In this document: piece by piece, positions 6,274 to 13,910 of the stretch
How the letters are laid out: every line of letters starts with the position of its first letter
Numbering within the stretch: position 1 is the stretch's first letter
The notes under the pieces: model-generated
The model's database searches: none
What the model was told of the DNA's origin: nothing
What the model saw: the letters and a program-made list of their open reading frames with translations, nothing else
Made by a program: the position numbers and the translations under genes
From: URNF01 sp045543675
GTDB lineage: Bacteria; Bacillota; Clostridia; Oscillospirales; Acutalibacteraceae
Length of the DNA: 18,699 nucleotides
Reading direction: 5' to 3'
Assembly: GCA_045543675.1 (NCBI GenBank)
Contig: JAZPXM010000207.1
Span: forward strand, 1 to 18,699

Positions 6274-7080
6274 GTATGTACGCGGTGTCACGCCAAACGT
6301 TTCGCGAAAACATTTGGTAAAATAACTGGGGTCGTCAAATCCGACCAGCCGTGCAATCTCTGTGACAGATGCTTGAGACTCACACAATATTTCACATGCT
6401 TTTTCCAGGCGAAAACGGCGCAGGTAATTGGAAAAATTGTCATTGAAATTTGCCTTAAAACGTCTGCAAAAGTGTCCATGACTCAGAAAAAGCGCCGTTG
6501 CGATATGTGCAGACGTGATATCTTCTGCATAGTGTTCGCGTAAAAGCATCAACACCTGTCGGCAAAACGCTTCTCCCTGCGGCAGAGTCGTAGTTTGTAT
6601 GTATTGTTCCCGTTTTAGCAAAGAAAACAGCAACAACAACCATCCTTGCACTTCCATACGCCAGCCGTCTGCGTGATTGACACACGCATCGTATATACGT
6701 TGTACAGCGGTAAACACCTTTTCCCCGTGATGTACGGCTGTTAACACAGACGTACCTTCTTCTAACGCTTTTGCAAGTGTATCATTCTGCAAAAGTGCGG
6801 CATCAAAACAGATACAGCGGCTGACATACACCGCCCCTTGCTCGATTTCGGTATAATGTAACACATACGGCGACACAAAGAACGTATCCCCTTTTTTGAT
6901 CTTTTGTATTGTATTACCGATATGCACTGTCGCAGTACCTTCCAGCACACACACCATTTCAATCTCGCGGTGATTATGGCAAAAGGTGGTTTGCGCACTG
7001 CCAAGCGGCGTTGACCAATCACGCGCATAAATTGCAAGCGGCAGACCATCGTATCTCTCTTTGAAATTGTCACACAGCAT
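6250..7080 (-). CDS. AraC-family regulator with N-terminal cupin sensor
   Basis: A protein of about 276 residues if started at the ATG at 7080, which has GGTGAG shortly upstream. The ATG at 7125 would be only about 9 bases from the predicted transcription start, so it is less likely. The N-terminal half is an AraC-type cupin sugar-sensing domain (HNHREIEMVCVLEGTATVHI, then KKGDTFFVSPYVLHY). The C-terminal end has the two helix-turn-helix units (SAHIATALFLSHGHFCRRFK and VTEIARLVGFDDPSYFTKCF) and the closing FGVTPRTYKR. It is divergent from the glycosidase-like gene at 7183 with interlocked promoters, so that gene is its most likely target. The effector is unknown; the isomerase/oxidoreductase operon nearby could be a second target. 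Confidence 0.92.
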   Translation of the reverse strand: MLCDNFKERYDGLPLAIYARDWSTPLGSAQTTFCHNHREIEMVCVLEGTATVHIGNTIQKIKKGDTFFVSPYVLHYTEIEQGAVYVSRCICFDAALLQNDTLAKALEEGTSVLTAVHHGEKVFTAVQRIYDACVNHADGWRMEVQGWLLLLFSLLKREQYIQTTTLPQGEAFCRQVLMLLREHYAEDITSAHIATALFLSHGHFCRRFKANFNDNFSNYLRRFRLEKACEILCESQASVTEIARLVGFDDPSYFTKCFRETFGVTPRTYKRKHVLV

Positions 7081-7124
7081 TATTCTCACCGTCAATCCAG
7101 TTATATTTTTTATCAAAAAATTCA

Positions 7125-7153
7125 TTGAAACGTCATTTTGATTATAGTACGAT
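7125..7153 (+). promoter_or_regulatory. candidate promoter of the glycosidase-like gene
   Basis: TTGAAA (7125-7130), 17 bp, TACGAT (7148-7153). The start would be near 7160, about 23 bases before the ATG at 7183. The -10 region interlocks with the divergent AraC promoter, so the two promoters cannot easily be occupied together. Confidence 0.5.
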
Positions 7154-7170
7154 AACGGTAGAAAAGTCAA
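7141..7170 (-). promoter_or_regulatory. promoter of the AraC regulator gene
   Basis: On the minus strand, TTGACT (7165-7170), 18 bp, TATAAT (7141-7146). The -35 hexamer overlaps the AAGGAGG ribosome binding site of the divergent gene, and the whole element lies within that gene's promoter and leader. Confidence 0.75.
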
Positions 7171-7182
7171 GGAGGTTTTGTT

Positions 7183-8613
7183 ATGAAACAACCGCAAAAA
7201 CGTAGTTGGAAAATCCTTTACACCGATTACAGCGGACCGCAAAAACGTGCCGTCGAGTTGGTTTCCCGTGAGATGGGTGCTATCACGGTGCGTGACGCCG
7301 GTGTGTACTGCGTACACGTATTGCCCGTAGAAAAATGGGCAAACAATGCGAGCGAAAACGCCGTGGTGATCGGCACTTTTGACAGCGACCCCGTTTTCGC
7401 ACAGCATATAGACAGTGTGCCAAAAGACGGTTTTACTGTGAAAGTGGTAGATAACCCTGCATCTCCAGAACACCAACTTGTTTTACTGTGCGGTAATACG
7501 CCTGCGGCGGTGTTTTATGCGGCGGCACATTTTGTGGACGATTTCTTTGCCGCGGCTGCCCCCAACCGCAACGGCCTTTGTTTCCGCGAAGAAACGTTTT
7601 TAAACCGTCTACCGCAATACACCTACACCACCGCGCCCAAAGCCAAAACCCGCAGTCTTTTCACTTGGGGACATCCCATTAACGATTACCGCCGTTGCAT
7701 TGAAACGTTAGCACGGCTCAAATTCAATCAAATTATCGTGTGGAACGATTATCTGCCTATCAATGCCGAAGAATTTGTGGATTTTGCGCACAGCTACGGA
7801 TTAAGTGTTATTTGGGGATACGCGTGGGGTTGGTTTCCGGATTGCACCCGAGCAAACTTAAGCGATCTGCAGACGTTGAAAAAACAGGTTATGGATACCT
7901 ACAACCGTATTTACAAAGGAAAAGGCGACGGTATTTATTTTCAATCTTTTACCGAACTGGATTCCGCCACTTTACAAGGTAAGGTTATCGCCGAAGTGGT
8001 CACGGATTTCGTGAACGAAACCGCGGCGGCATTGCTGGAAAACGAACCGCATTTACTTATCCAATTCGGTTTACACGCGAATTCGGTCAAGGAACACGCC
8101 GCCTATCTTGCAAAAGTAGATCCGCGCGTACAAATTATCTGGGAAAACTGCGGTGTTTTTCCTTATGAACACAAATTCGACAACACCGATGCCGCCCGTC
8201 AGGATACGTTGGACTTTACCCGCCTTGTTATTCGGCAACGACCTAACACCCCCGTCGGCATGGTATTTAAGGGAATGTTAAAGCAGGATTGGCCGCATTT
8301 TGAACATCAGGCAGGACCCTACATTCTCGGTAACGCCGCTGAAGATATTATCCGAAAGGATATGGAACTGTTTACGCCGATTTGGCGTTTTCTGCAAAAC
8401 GAATGGATGAAAAACGGTGCATTTGCGCACACGTTAGCAAATGCCTGCTTACAAGATGCTACCGCCGATCTCAATTTCTGTATTGCGTCCCATATAGCAG
8501 ACAACCCTTGGTATCCGTTAGCGTTATGCGCCGAACTTTTTTGGGATCCCACGCCGTCGTATGACAGTATCGTAGCAAGCGTTACGCGTCGCTCGTTTGT
8601 TAAATTCGCATAA
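7183..8613 (+). CDS. uncharacterised glycosidase-like TIM-barrel protein
   Basis: A 476-residue cytoplasmic protein (no signal peptide). The ATG at 7183 follows AAGGAGG at ideal spacing. Residues 20-122 look like the small alpha/beta domain that precedes the barrel in GH20, GH67 and GH84 glycosidases (VVIGT near 61-65, then DGFTVKVVD and LLCGNTPAAVFYAAAHFVDD). Residues about 155-400 read as a TIM barrel: SLFTWGHPINDYRRCIETLA, FNQIIVWNDYLPINAEEF, GLSVIWGYAWGWFPD, GDGIYFQSFTELD, LLIQFGLHANS, QIIWENCG. Glu258 (SFTEL) and Glu321 (IWEN) are candidate catalytic acids. I do not recognise a named family, and no substrate can be assigned; the neighbours are a divergent cupin-AraC regulator and a convergent isomerase/oxidoreductase operon, which suggests intracellular glycoside breakdown. 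Confidence 0.75.
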   Translation: MKQPQKRSWKILYTDYSGPQKRAVELVSREMGAITVRDAGVYCVHVLPVEKWANNASENAVVIGTFDSDPVFAQHIDSVPKDGFTVKVVDNPASPEHQLVLLCGNTPAAVFYAAAHFVDDFFAAAAPNRNGLCFREETFLNRLPQYTYTTAPKAKTRSLFTWGHPINDYRRCIETLARLKFNQIIVWNDYLPINAEEFVDFAHSYGLSVIWGYAWGWFPDCTRANLSDLQTLKKQVMDTYNRIYKGKGDGIYFQSFTELDSATLQGKVIAEVVTDFVNETAAALLENEPHLLIQFGLHANSVKEHAAYLAKVDPRVQIIWENCGVFPYEHKFDNTDAARQDTLDFTRLVIRQRPNTPVGMVFKGMLKQDWPHFEHQAGPYILGNAAEDIIRKDMELFTPIWRFLQNEWMKNGAFAHTLANACLQDATADLNFCIASHIADNPWYPLALCAELFWDPTPSYDSIVASVTRRSFVKFA

Positions 8614-8645
8614 AAAAATCCCTCGACACAGTCGAGCGATTTTTT
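8613..8645. terminator. bidirectional terminator
   Basis: AAAAAATC, C, CTCGAC, loop ACA, GTCGAG, C, GATTTTTT: a stem of about 14 bp with one C-C mismatch, A-rich on the left and T-rich on the right. It starts at the stop codon of the glycosidase-like gene and also follows the end of the convergent oxidoreductase gene, so it serves both. Confidence 0.9.
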
Positions 8646-8655
8646 ATGTCTGGAT

Positions 8656-9822
8656 TTATACTTCGGGAAGCGTGATCTGGATCTCGTGACCCTTTTCAGC
8701 AGACTCGCAGATACCGGACAAAATTGCCTGGTTGCGGATGATCTGAGAAGTGGGCACGGGTGCGGGTTTGCCTTCTTTGACAGCATCCATAAAGGAACGA
8801 ATCTTCAAAGCAAACAAGCCCTCTTTCGGGGACGGCAGAATCGGCACAACCGTTTCTACCTGATTGCCGCACACTTCGTGGTAAATGGTCATAGGACCGC
8901 CAACGGTACCGTTCCAGCAGTCAGTAGACGGAATACGCAGACCGCCTTTGGTGCCGAGAATGATGGTATCGCCGGGGGTGTTGATATTCATCGCCCAAGC
9001 AATACGGAAGTCTAAGATAATATCGCCTTCCAAGCGAACAAATGCCGCCGCAAAATCGTCAACGCCGAATTTGTCAGCATATTCTTTCTTCTTATAGCCA
9101 CAGTAGTTGGGGTCAGTACCGAAGAAATCAGATTTATAACCCGTAACCGAAAGCGGCTTCGGATAGCCGATAGCATTCAGTACCATATCGAGAGAATAAC
9201 AACCGATATCACCCAAAGCACCTAAACCACCGGTTTCTTTTTCAATAAAGGTGGTACCATAGGGGGTGGGAATGCCGCGACGGCGACCGCCACCCGTCTG
9301 GATGTAATAGATTTTGCCGAGTTCGCCGGATTCGACAATCTTTTTGATCATCTGCATGTTGGGATCGAGACGGGGCTGGAAGCCAATGGAAAGCACCATA
9401 CCCGTTTCTTTTTCAACTTTCAGCAATTCAGCCGCTTCATCCATAGTTACGCACATGGGTTTTTCCAGCATAACGTGAACGCCTTTTTTCATTGCATAAA
9501 TTGCAGGCGGCACATGCTGACAGTTATACGTACAGATGGAAACCGCATCCAGTTTCATATCCGGATCGACCAACATCTCTTTATGGCCACCGTCATAACA
9601 TTTTACGCCCTCGAGTCCCATCTTTTTGCAGAACTCTGCCGCTTTGCCGGGAATGATATCACACGCCGCTACGATTTCTGCGTCCGCATACTTTTTGTAG
9701 GACACAACGTGTGCTTCGGCAATCCAGCCGGTACCGATGATGCCGATACGCAATTTTTTGTTGGTATCAATCGCCTTTGCTTCCGTGGTATCTTCCTGGA
9801 AGCGATTCAAAATGTCACCCAT
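8656..9822 (-). CDS. Gfo/Idh/MocA-family NAD(P)-dependent sugar oxidoreductase
   Basis: A 388-residue oxidoreductase. The ATG at 9822 has GGAGG eight bases upstream; the longer frame to 9891 would enter the preceding gene. The Rossmann half carries LRIGIIGTGWIAEAH (residues 24-38, dinucleotide-binding glycines) and the family's VMLEKPMCVTMDEA with Glu-Lys-Pro at 120-122. The C-terminal half has the active-site segment GALGDIGCYSLD (201-212), where the Asp and second Asp match the family pattern, and a beta-sheet domain (VDDFAAAFVRLEGDIILDF). Such enzymes oxidise or reduce a sugar or inositol hydroxyl. It is the second gene of an operon, 23 bases after the isomerase-like gene. Substrate unknown; partners of this pair type are known in inositol and 3-oxo-glycoside metabolism. 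Confidence 0.93.
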   Translation of the reverse strand: MGDILNRFQEDTTEAKAIDTNKKLRIGIIGTGWIAEAHVVSYKKYADAEIVAACDIIPGKAAEFCKKMGLEGVKCYDGGHKEMLVDPDMKLDAVSICTYNCQHVPPAIYAMKKGVHVMLEKPMCVTMDEAAELLKVEKETGMVLSIGFQPRLDPNMQMIKKIVESGELGKIYYIQTGGGRRRGIPTPYGTTFIEKETGGLGALGDIGCYSLDMVLNAIGYPKPLSVTGYKSDFFGTDPNYCGYKKKEYADKFGVDDFAAAFVRLEGDIILDFRIAWAMNINTPGDTIILGTKGGLRIPSTDCWNGTVGGPMTIYHEVCGNQVETVVPILPSPKEGLFALKIRSFMDAVKEGKPAPVPTSQIIRNQAILSGICESAEKGHEIQITLPEV

Positions 9823-9845
9823 GGTTATTACCTCCAAAATATATT

Positions 9846-10664
9846 TTATTGACCAATGGATTTTAAGTAGTCGCGGCTGACCTTGGCACATTCCATAGAA
9901 GTCATACCGCCGCTGGGACTATCCTGCTCAACGATGAGCCAGTAAGTACCCGCTTGTTCGCTGGCTTCGATAATGCCGGGGAAATCCTGCTTACCGCTGC
10001 CAACAGGACGTAAACCGAACGTAGACGGTTTTGCCACCGCTTTATCGTCACCAATAAGTTCGTACATATTTTCACTTTTTTCGCCGACGAAGTCTTTCAA
10101 GTGCACGATAGGTGCGCGACCGCTGTACTTCCGTACATACGCCGCAGGATCTTCGCCGCCGACGTTGACCCAACACGTGTCCAACTCGGTCTGCAACAAA
10201 TCCGCAGGGATGTTCGCATACATCACGTCCAGCGCATACTCGCCGCCGTCCACACGTACAAATTCAAAATCGTGGTTATGATACAAAAGCGTAATGCCCT
10301 GTTTCTTCGCTTCTTTAGCAATCTCTACGATGTTGCCAAGTGTCTCTTCATACCGCGGATGACCGGGACGGCGTTCTTCGCCAAGCCACGGAATCGCAAT
10401 ATACTGACAACCTATCGTCTTATATTTCGCAATTTCAGCAGGAATATCACGTAACAGGTCATCAATCGGCACATGTGCAGAAATCGGATCAAGGCCAATT
10501 TCTTCTACCATCGCCTTAACGTCTTCGGGTGCATAACCGTAAAGGCCTGCAAACTCTACACCGTCATAGCCCATTTCTTTGAGCGCAGTCAGGGTACCTT
10601 TCAGGTCTTTCTCCGCAAAATCGCGTACAGAGTACACCTGAATACCCACGGGAAACTTCTTCAT
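9846..10664 (-). CDS. sugar phosphate isomerase/epimerase-like TIM-barrel protein
   Basis: A 272-residue member of the xylose isomerase-like TIM-barrel / AP endonuclease 2 superfamily (IolE, IolI and related sugar isomerases). The ATG at 10664 follows GGAGGGG. It opens MKKFPVGIQVYSVRDFAEKD, typical of the group, with DGVEFAGLYGY (34-44), LLYHNHDFEF (127-135), TELDTCWVNVGG (159-170), IVHLKDF (186-192) and LIVEQD (243-248). Glu/Asp/His in the last four strands (Asp162, His188, Glu246) fit the divalent metal site of the family. There is no signal peptide. It is the first gene of a two-gene operon with a Gfo/Idh/MocA oxidoreductase. The reaction cannot be named from sequence alone; isomerase, epimerase, dehydratase or keto-glycoside lyase are all possible. 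Confidence 0.92.
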   Translation of the reverse strand: MKKFPVGIQVYSVRDFAEKDLKGTLTALKEMGYDGVEFAGLYGYAPEDVKAMVEEIGLDPISAHVPIDDLLRDIPAEIAKYKTIGCQYIAIPWLGEERRPGHPRYEETLGNIVEIAKEAKKQGITLLYHNHDFEFVRVDGGEYALDVMYANIPADLLQTELDTCWVNVGGEDPAAYVRKYSGRAPIVHLKDFVGEKSENMYELIGDDKAVAKPSTFGLRPVGSGKQDFPGIIEASEQAGTYWLIVEQDSPSGGMTSMECAKVSRDYLKSIGQ

Positions 10665-10711
10665 CAGAATCCCCTCCGTTTCAGTGAAAATTTTGTGTTC
10701 TCCACAAAAAA

Positions 10712-10741
10712 ACTATACCATATCCTTGTGCAGTCTGTAAA
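10712..10741 (-). promoter_or_regulatory. promoter of the isomerase/oxidoreductase operon
   Basis: On the minus strand, TTTACA (10736-10741), 18 bp, TATAGT (10712-10717). The start would be near 10705, giving a leader of about 40 bases to the ATG at 10664. Confidence 0.6.
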
Positions 10742-10897
10742 GTAAAAAAGCATAAATTTTTCAAAAAAATTACTCGAATTTTAGCAGAAATCTACAAACG
10801 CATATACGATAAACGTGCTTTTTGTGTTAAGTTCATTGTAACATCACAGGGAAAGATTTCTATAATTTTTTTGACGGGAAATATCAATTTTTTGACA
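10742..10897. other. AT-rich intergenic region with a repeated TTTTTTGAC
   Basis: No gene is seen between 10742 and the mrp terminator. The stretch is AT-rich with several A and T runs. TTTTTTGAC occurs twice, with the TTGAC parts at 10871 and 10892, that is 21 bases or two helical turns apart. It lies upstream of the isomerase operon and could hold activator sites for it, but nothing more can be supported. Confidence 0.3.
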
Positions 10898-10930
10898 TAA
10901 AAAATACCCACCCTTCAACGAGGGTGGGTA
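10898..10930 (-). terminator. terminator of mrp
   Basis: TACCCACCCT (10905-10914), 6-base loop, AGGGTGGGTA (10921-10930): a perfect 10-bp GC-rich stem. On the minus strand it is followed by TTTTTTATG, so it acts in the direction of mrp, ten bases after the mrp stop codon. Confidence 0.92.
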
Positions 10931-10940
10931 CACACACGTA

Positions 10941-11774
10941 TTATTTCAACAACGCTTCAACAGCATCGACAGCAGGATCCAAATCTTCGCACAGCACTCT
11001 TTCTATTTCACCTTTGTCGCACAACTCAGCAACCTTAGAATCGATCGGCAGACGCGCCAAAATCTTACTGCCCATTTTTTCTACTGCTTCAGTAAGCGCG
11101 GCATCATCGCCAAAAACAGGGATCTTTTTGCCGCAATCGGGGCATACAACGTGGCTCATATTTTCTACAACGCCCAAAATCGGGATGTTGAGCATACCCG
11201 CCATTTTGTGCGCTTTTTCTACCACCATTTGAACCAAGGACTGTGGGGTAGAAACAATCACGTTGCCATCCAACGGCAAGCTTTGGTACACCGTCAACGG
11301 TACGTCGCCCGTTCCGGGAGGCATATCAATAAACAAAACGTCCAATTCGCCCCACACTACATCGGTCCAAAACTGCTTTACGGCACCTGCTAAAACGGGA
11401 CCGCGCCACACGACCGGCTGATTGGGGTCTTCCAACAACAGGTTTACCGACATCACCTTGATACTCATATGGGTCTCAGCAGGTAAAATACCAATCTCAC
11501 TACCCTTTGCTCTGCCTGTAATGCCGAATGCCTTCGGAATGGAAGGACCCGTGATATCTGCGTCCAAAATACCGACTTTATACCCGCGGCGCGCCATCAA
11601 CACGGCGAGCATCGCGGTAACGGAAGATTTACCGACGCCACCTTTACCACTGCTTACGGCAACCACTTTTTTGATAGCGCTGTATGCATTTGCCGCTTCG
11701 TGTAAATCCGCTTCGCTGCATTTGTTACTGCAAGAACTGCAATCGTGAGAACATTCACTCATTTTTAAAGTCAT
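10941..11774 (-). CDS. mrp: Mrp/NBP35-type P-loop ATPase, Fe-S cluster carrier
   Basis: A 277-residue Mrp/ApbC-type protein. The deviant Walker A motif VSSGKGGVGKSSVTAML (residues 40-56), DADITGPSIP (71-80), IDMPPGTGD (149-157) and the C-terminal CPDC (Cys211, Cys214), which bridges a [4Fe-4S] cluster at the dimer interface, are all present. It delivers Fe-S clusters to apo-enzymes in the cytoplasm. The N-terminus carries four more cysteines (8, 12, 15, 19) in SECSHDCSSCSNKC, recalling the N-terminal cluster site of Nbp35 although the spacing differs. The start at 11774 has only a weak AGAAAG ribosome binding site; MSECSHDC at 11762 is an alternative. It has its own promoter just after nagA, and no terminator separates it from nagBA. 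Confidence 0.93.
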   Translation of the reverse strand: MTLKMSECSHDCSSCSNKCSEADLHEAANAYSAIKKVVAVSSGKGGVGKSSVTAMLAVLMARRGYKVGILDADITGPSIPKAFGITGRAKGSEIGILPAETHMSIKVMSVNLLLEDPNQPVVWRGPVLAGAVKQFWTDVVWGELDVLFIDMPPGTGDVPLTVYQSLPLDGNVIVSTPQSLVQMVVEKAHKMAGMLNIPILGVVENMSHVVCPDCGKKIPVFGDDAALTEAVEKMGSKILARLPIDSKVAELCDKGEIERVLCEDLDPAVDAVEALLK

Positions 11775-11801
11775 CTTCTTTCTTCGCTTTTTGCGGGAGA
11801 T

Positions 11802-11830
11802 AGTATATCACATTTCATTTACTTCGTCAA
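11802..11830 (-). promoter_or_regulatory. mrp promoter
   Basis: On the minus strand, TTGACG (11825-11830), 17 bp, TATACT (11802-11807). The -35 lies six bases beyond the nagA stop codon. Confidence 0.8.
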
Positions 11831-11835
11831 CCGTA

Positions 11836-12981
11836 TTATACCCTTTTTCCACCCGCAAAAACAGCGTGAACCATTAAATCGTCATTCAAAACGACGATAT
11901 CCGCATCCCATCCGTCCACCAGTTTTCCTTTAGGCAATCCCAGCAATCGTGCAGGGGTTGCTGACAGCATTTTCGAAACGTCTTCTATCGGCAATCCGAC
12001 GTCCTGCACACAAAAGCGCAGTAATCTGTCTGACGTTGCAATACTGCCTGCAAAAGCAGTACGGTCTTGCAATTTACACACGCCGTCTTCCACAATACAC
12101 GCTACTCCGCCGACGAACGTCTGTGTAGCATCTGTACCCGTCACCGGCAATGCATCAGTACAAAGCACCACATTATCTGCGCCTTTAACCTTGTACACCA
12201 ACCGTATAAGTTCCGGCGGCAAATGACAACCGTCCGCGATAAGTTCTGCCACCATATCATCCCGCAATAAGACCGTTTCCAACACGCCGCCACGTCGAAA
12301 ACAGTTTTCACGGGTGACGGTAGACGTGCAAGAATATAAGTGAGTCACCAGCTTACAGCCGTTATCGGCGGCACCGCTCATTTCCGAATAGATGGCATTG
12401 GTATGTCCCGCCGACGGTAAGATCCCCGCACAACACAAAGCGGACAAAAACGCTTTGTTTACATCCCGCTCGGGCGCATAACTCCAGCGAGCAATATGCT
12501 TGCCATATTGTGCGATTAACCGGGTATAATCTGCTGCTATCGGCGCAGTAATTGCCGCCATATCCTGCGCACCGCATTGCGCAGGCGAAAAATACGGTCC
12601 TTCCAAATGCATTCCCGGTACGGTGGCAAGCGTATCATTTTTCTCTTTGAACACTTTGAAAGTCTGCAATGCCGCTTCTATATCTTGCACTTTTCCTGAC
12701 GTTACGGTGGGCAAAATGGCGGTTGTACCGTGTAAAAGGTGGTATTCAACGGCCGCTTTGAAACCATTTATGTCCGCATTGGAAAAGTCATGGCCCGCAC
12801 CACCGTGTACGTGCATATCGATAAACCCCGGCAAAACCATCTGCTGTGCGAAATCAAAGTGCGCATCAGCAGACGGTTTTTCAGCATATATACCGCTTAT
12901 TTTGTCGTTTTCCAACAGCAGATAGCCTTCTCTGAATTGCTCGTCCCACAGAATGTTTTGACTGTATATACAGGACTTCAT
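11836..12981 (-). CDS. nagA: N-acetylglucosamine-6-phosphate deacetylase
   Basis: A 381-residue amidohydrolase that removes the acetyl group from GlcNAc-6-phosphate. Motifs in order: LPGFIDMHVHGG with His57 and His59, GMHLEGPYFSPAQCGAQD with the metal ligand Glu127, SAGHTNA with His193, VTHLYS with His214, IADGCHLPPELI, and CTDALP with the catalytic Asp276. The order and length match NagA (about 380). Its ATG overlaps the TGA of nagB (12978-12981), so both are translated from one message. Product GlcN-6-phosphate goes to NagB. No terminator is visible after it; the mrp promoter starts directly downstream. No GlcNAc transporter or kinase lies in the window. Confidence 0.96.
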   Translation of the reverse strand: MKSCIYSQNILWDEQFREGYLLLENDKISGIYAEKPSADAHFDFAQQMVLPGFIDMHVHGGAGHDFSNADINGFKAAVEYHLLHGTTAILPTVTSGKVQDIEAALQTFKVFKEKNDTLATVPGMHLEGPYFSPAQCGAQDMAAITAPIAADYTRLIAQYGKHIARWSYAPERDVNKAFLSALCCAGILPSAGHTNAIYSEMSGAADNGCKLVTHLYSCTSTVTRENCFRRGGVLETVLLRDDMVAELIADGCHLPPELIRLVYKVKGADNVVLCTDALPVTGTDATQTFVGGVACIVEDGVCKLQDRTAFAGSIATSDRLLRFCVQDVGLPIEDVSKMLSATPARLLGLPKGKLVDGWDADIVVLNDDLMVHAVFAGGKRV

Positions 12982-13757
12982 ACGGTAACCTCCAAGCTAT
13001 CACCGTCACAATATAGCGTTGCATCTGTATGACGACGCAGAATGGTACACGGACACATAGCGGTAATATCACCGTTCAGCATCGCTGTCACCGCCGCGCG
13101 TTTGGTCGGTGCAGGGACTACACAAAACAGATGTTTACCACGGAACAAGGTCGGCACAGTAAGTGTCAACGCTTCTTTAGGTACATCCTCCAATTTTGCA
13201 AAACACCCGTCGTGTACCTGCTGGTTACGGCAAACATCATCCAACACGGCACGTTTTACGGTCAACGGATCATTAAAATCGGCAACACCCGGGTCGTTAA
13301 AGGCGATATGCCCGTTTTCGCCGATACCCATACACACAATATCCGTGGGATGTGCCTGCAACAAAGCGGTATACCGCGCCGCTTCTTTTTCGGCATCGGT
13401 TGCCGCGGCATCAATCGTATATACATGCTTAAACGGCAATTTACTGAATACAGCCGCATCTAAAAACGCGGCAAACCGTTGCGGTGCATCAGCAGGCAAG
13501 CCGATATACTCGTCCATGTGAAAAGCGTTTACCCGCTCCCACGCGATTCCTTTTTCTTCGCATAAATAGTACAGCAATTCGTTTTGAGACGGCGCTGCCG
13601 CAAAAATCATATTTACTGTATCCTGCTCACACAGCAACCGCCGCAAACACGCCGCCACATCAGCAGCCGCCGCGCGCCCCATTTCATCGCGGGTCTCGTA
13701 TCCTTTCACTTTCAGCATATCACGGCTAAAAGTCACTTTACACGGTATCATATGCAT
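12978..13757 (-). CDS. nagB: glucosamine-6-phosphate deaminase
   Basis: A 259-residue NagB, which converts glucosamine-6-phosphate to fructose-6-phosphate and ammonia. The ATG at 13757 follows AAGGAG eight bases upstream. Key segments are NAFHMDEYIGL (Asp82, the proton-transfer residue equivalent to Asp72 of the E. coli enzyme), GIGENGHIAFNDP (His150, Asp155) and the C-terminal LTVPTLFRGKHLFCVVPAPTK rewritten from the usual allosteric region; no long allosteric C-terminal tail is evident, as in Gram-positive non-allosteric enzymes. The Asp of E. coli GNDGH is Asn148 here. It is the first gene of nagBA; a weak possible promoter is TTGCGT (13824-13829), 16 bp, TATAGA (13802-13807) on the minus strand. 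The divergent AraC gene is the likely regulator. Confidence 0.94.
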   Translation of the reverse strand: MHMIPCKVTFSRDMLKVKGYETRDEMGRAAAADVAACLRRLLCEQDTVNMIFAAAPSQNELLYYLCEEKGIAWERVNAFHMDEYIGLPADAPQRFAAFLDAAVFSKLPFKHVYTIDAAATDAEKEAARYTALLQAHPTDIVCMGIGENGHIAFNDPGVADFNDPLTVKRAVLDDVCRNQQVHDGCFAKLEDVPKEALTLTVPTLFRGKHLFCVVPAPTKRAAVTAMLNGDITAMCPCTILRRHTDATLYCDGDSLEVTV

Positions 13758-13861
13758 TAGAATATCTCCTTTGATTAGTCTGATAAGAGTTGAAACGGTT
13801 TTCTATATCTATCATATATCAAGACGCAAAAAAATGAAATTGCTAAAATTCATATTTTATA

Positions 13862-13889
13862 TTGCATTCTGTCCAAAAATGTGTACAAT
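13862..13889 (+). promoter_or_regulatory. promoter of the second AraC regulator
   Basis: TTGCAT (13862-13867), 16 bp, TACAAT (13884-13889). The start would be near 13896, about 15 bases before the ATG at 13911, with GAGG in between. Confidence 0.6.
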
Positions 13890-13910
13890 GATAGTGAACG
13901 AGGTGATACT

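Noticed and set aside
7081..7476. N-terminal extension of the AraC frame up to 7476
   Set aside because: It would cover the divergent gene and both promoters; the cupin domain begins well after 7080.
12978..12981. Frameshift or sequencing error between nagB and nagA
   Set aside because: Both proteins are full length; the ATGA overlap is ordinary translational coupling.
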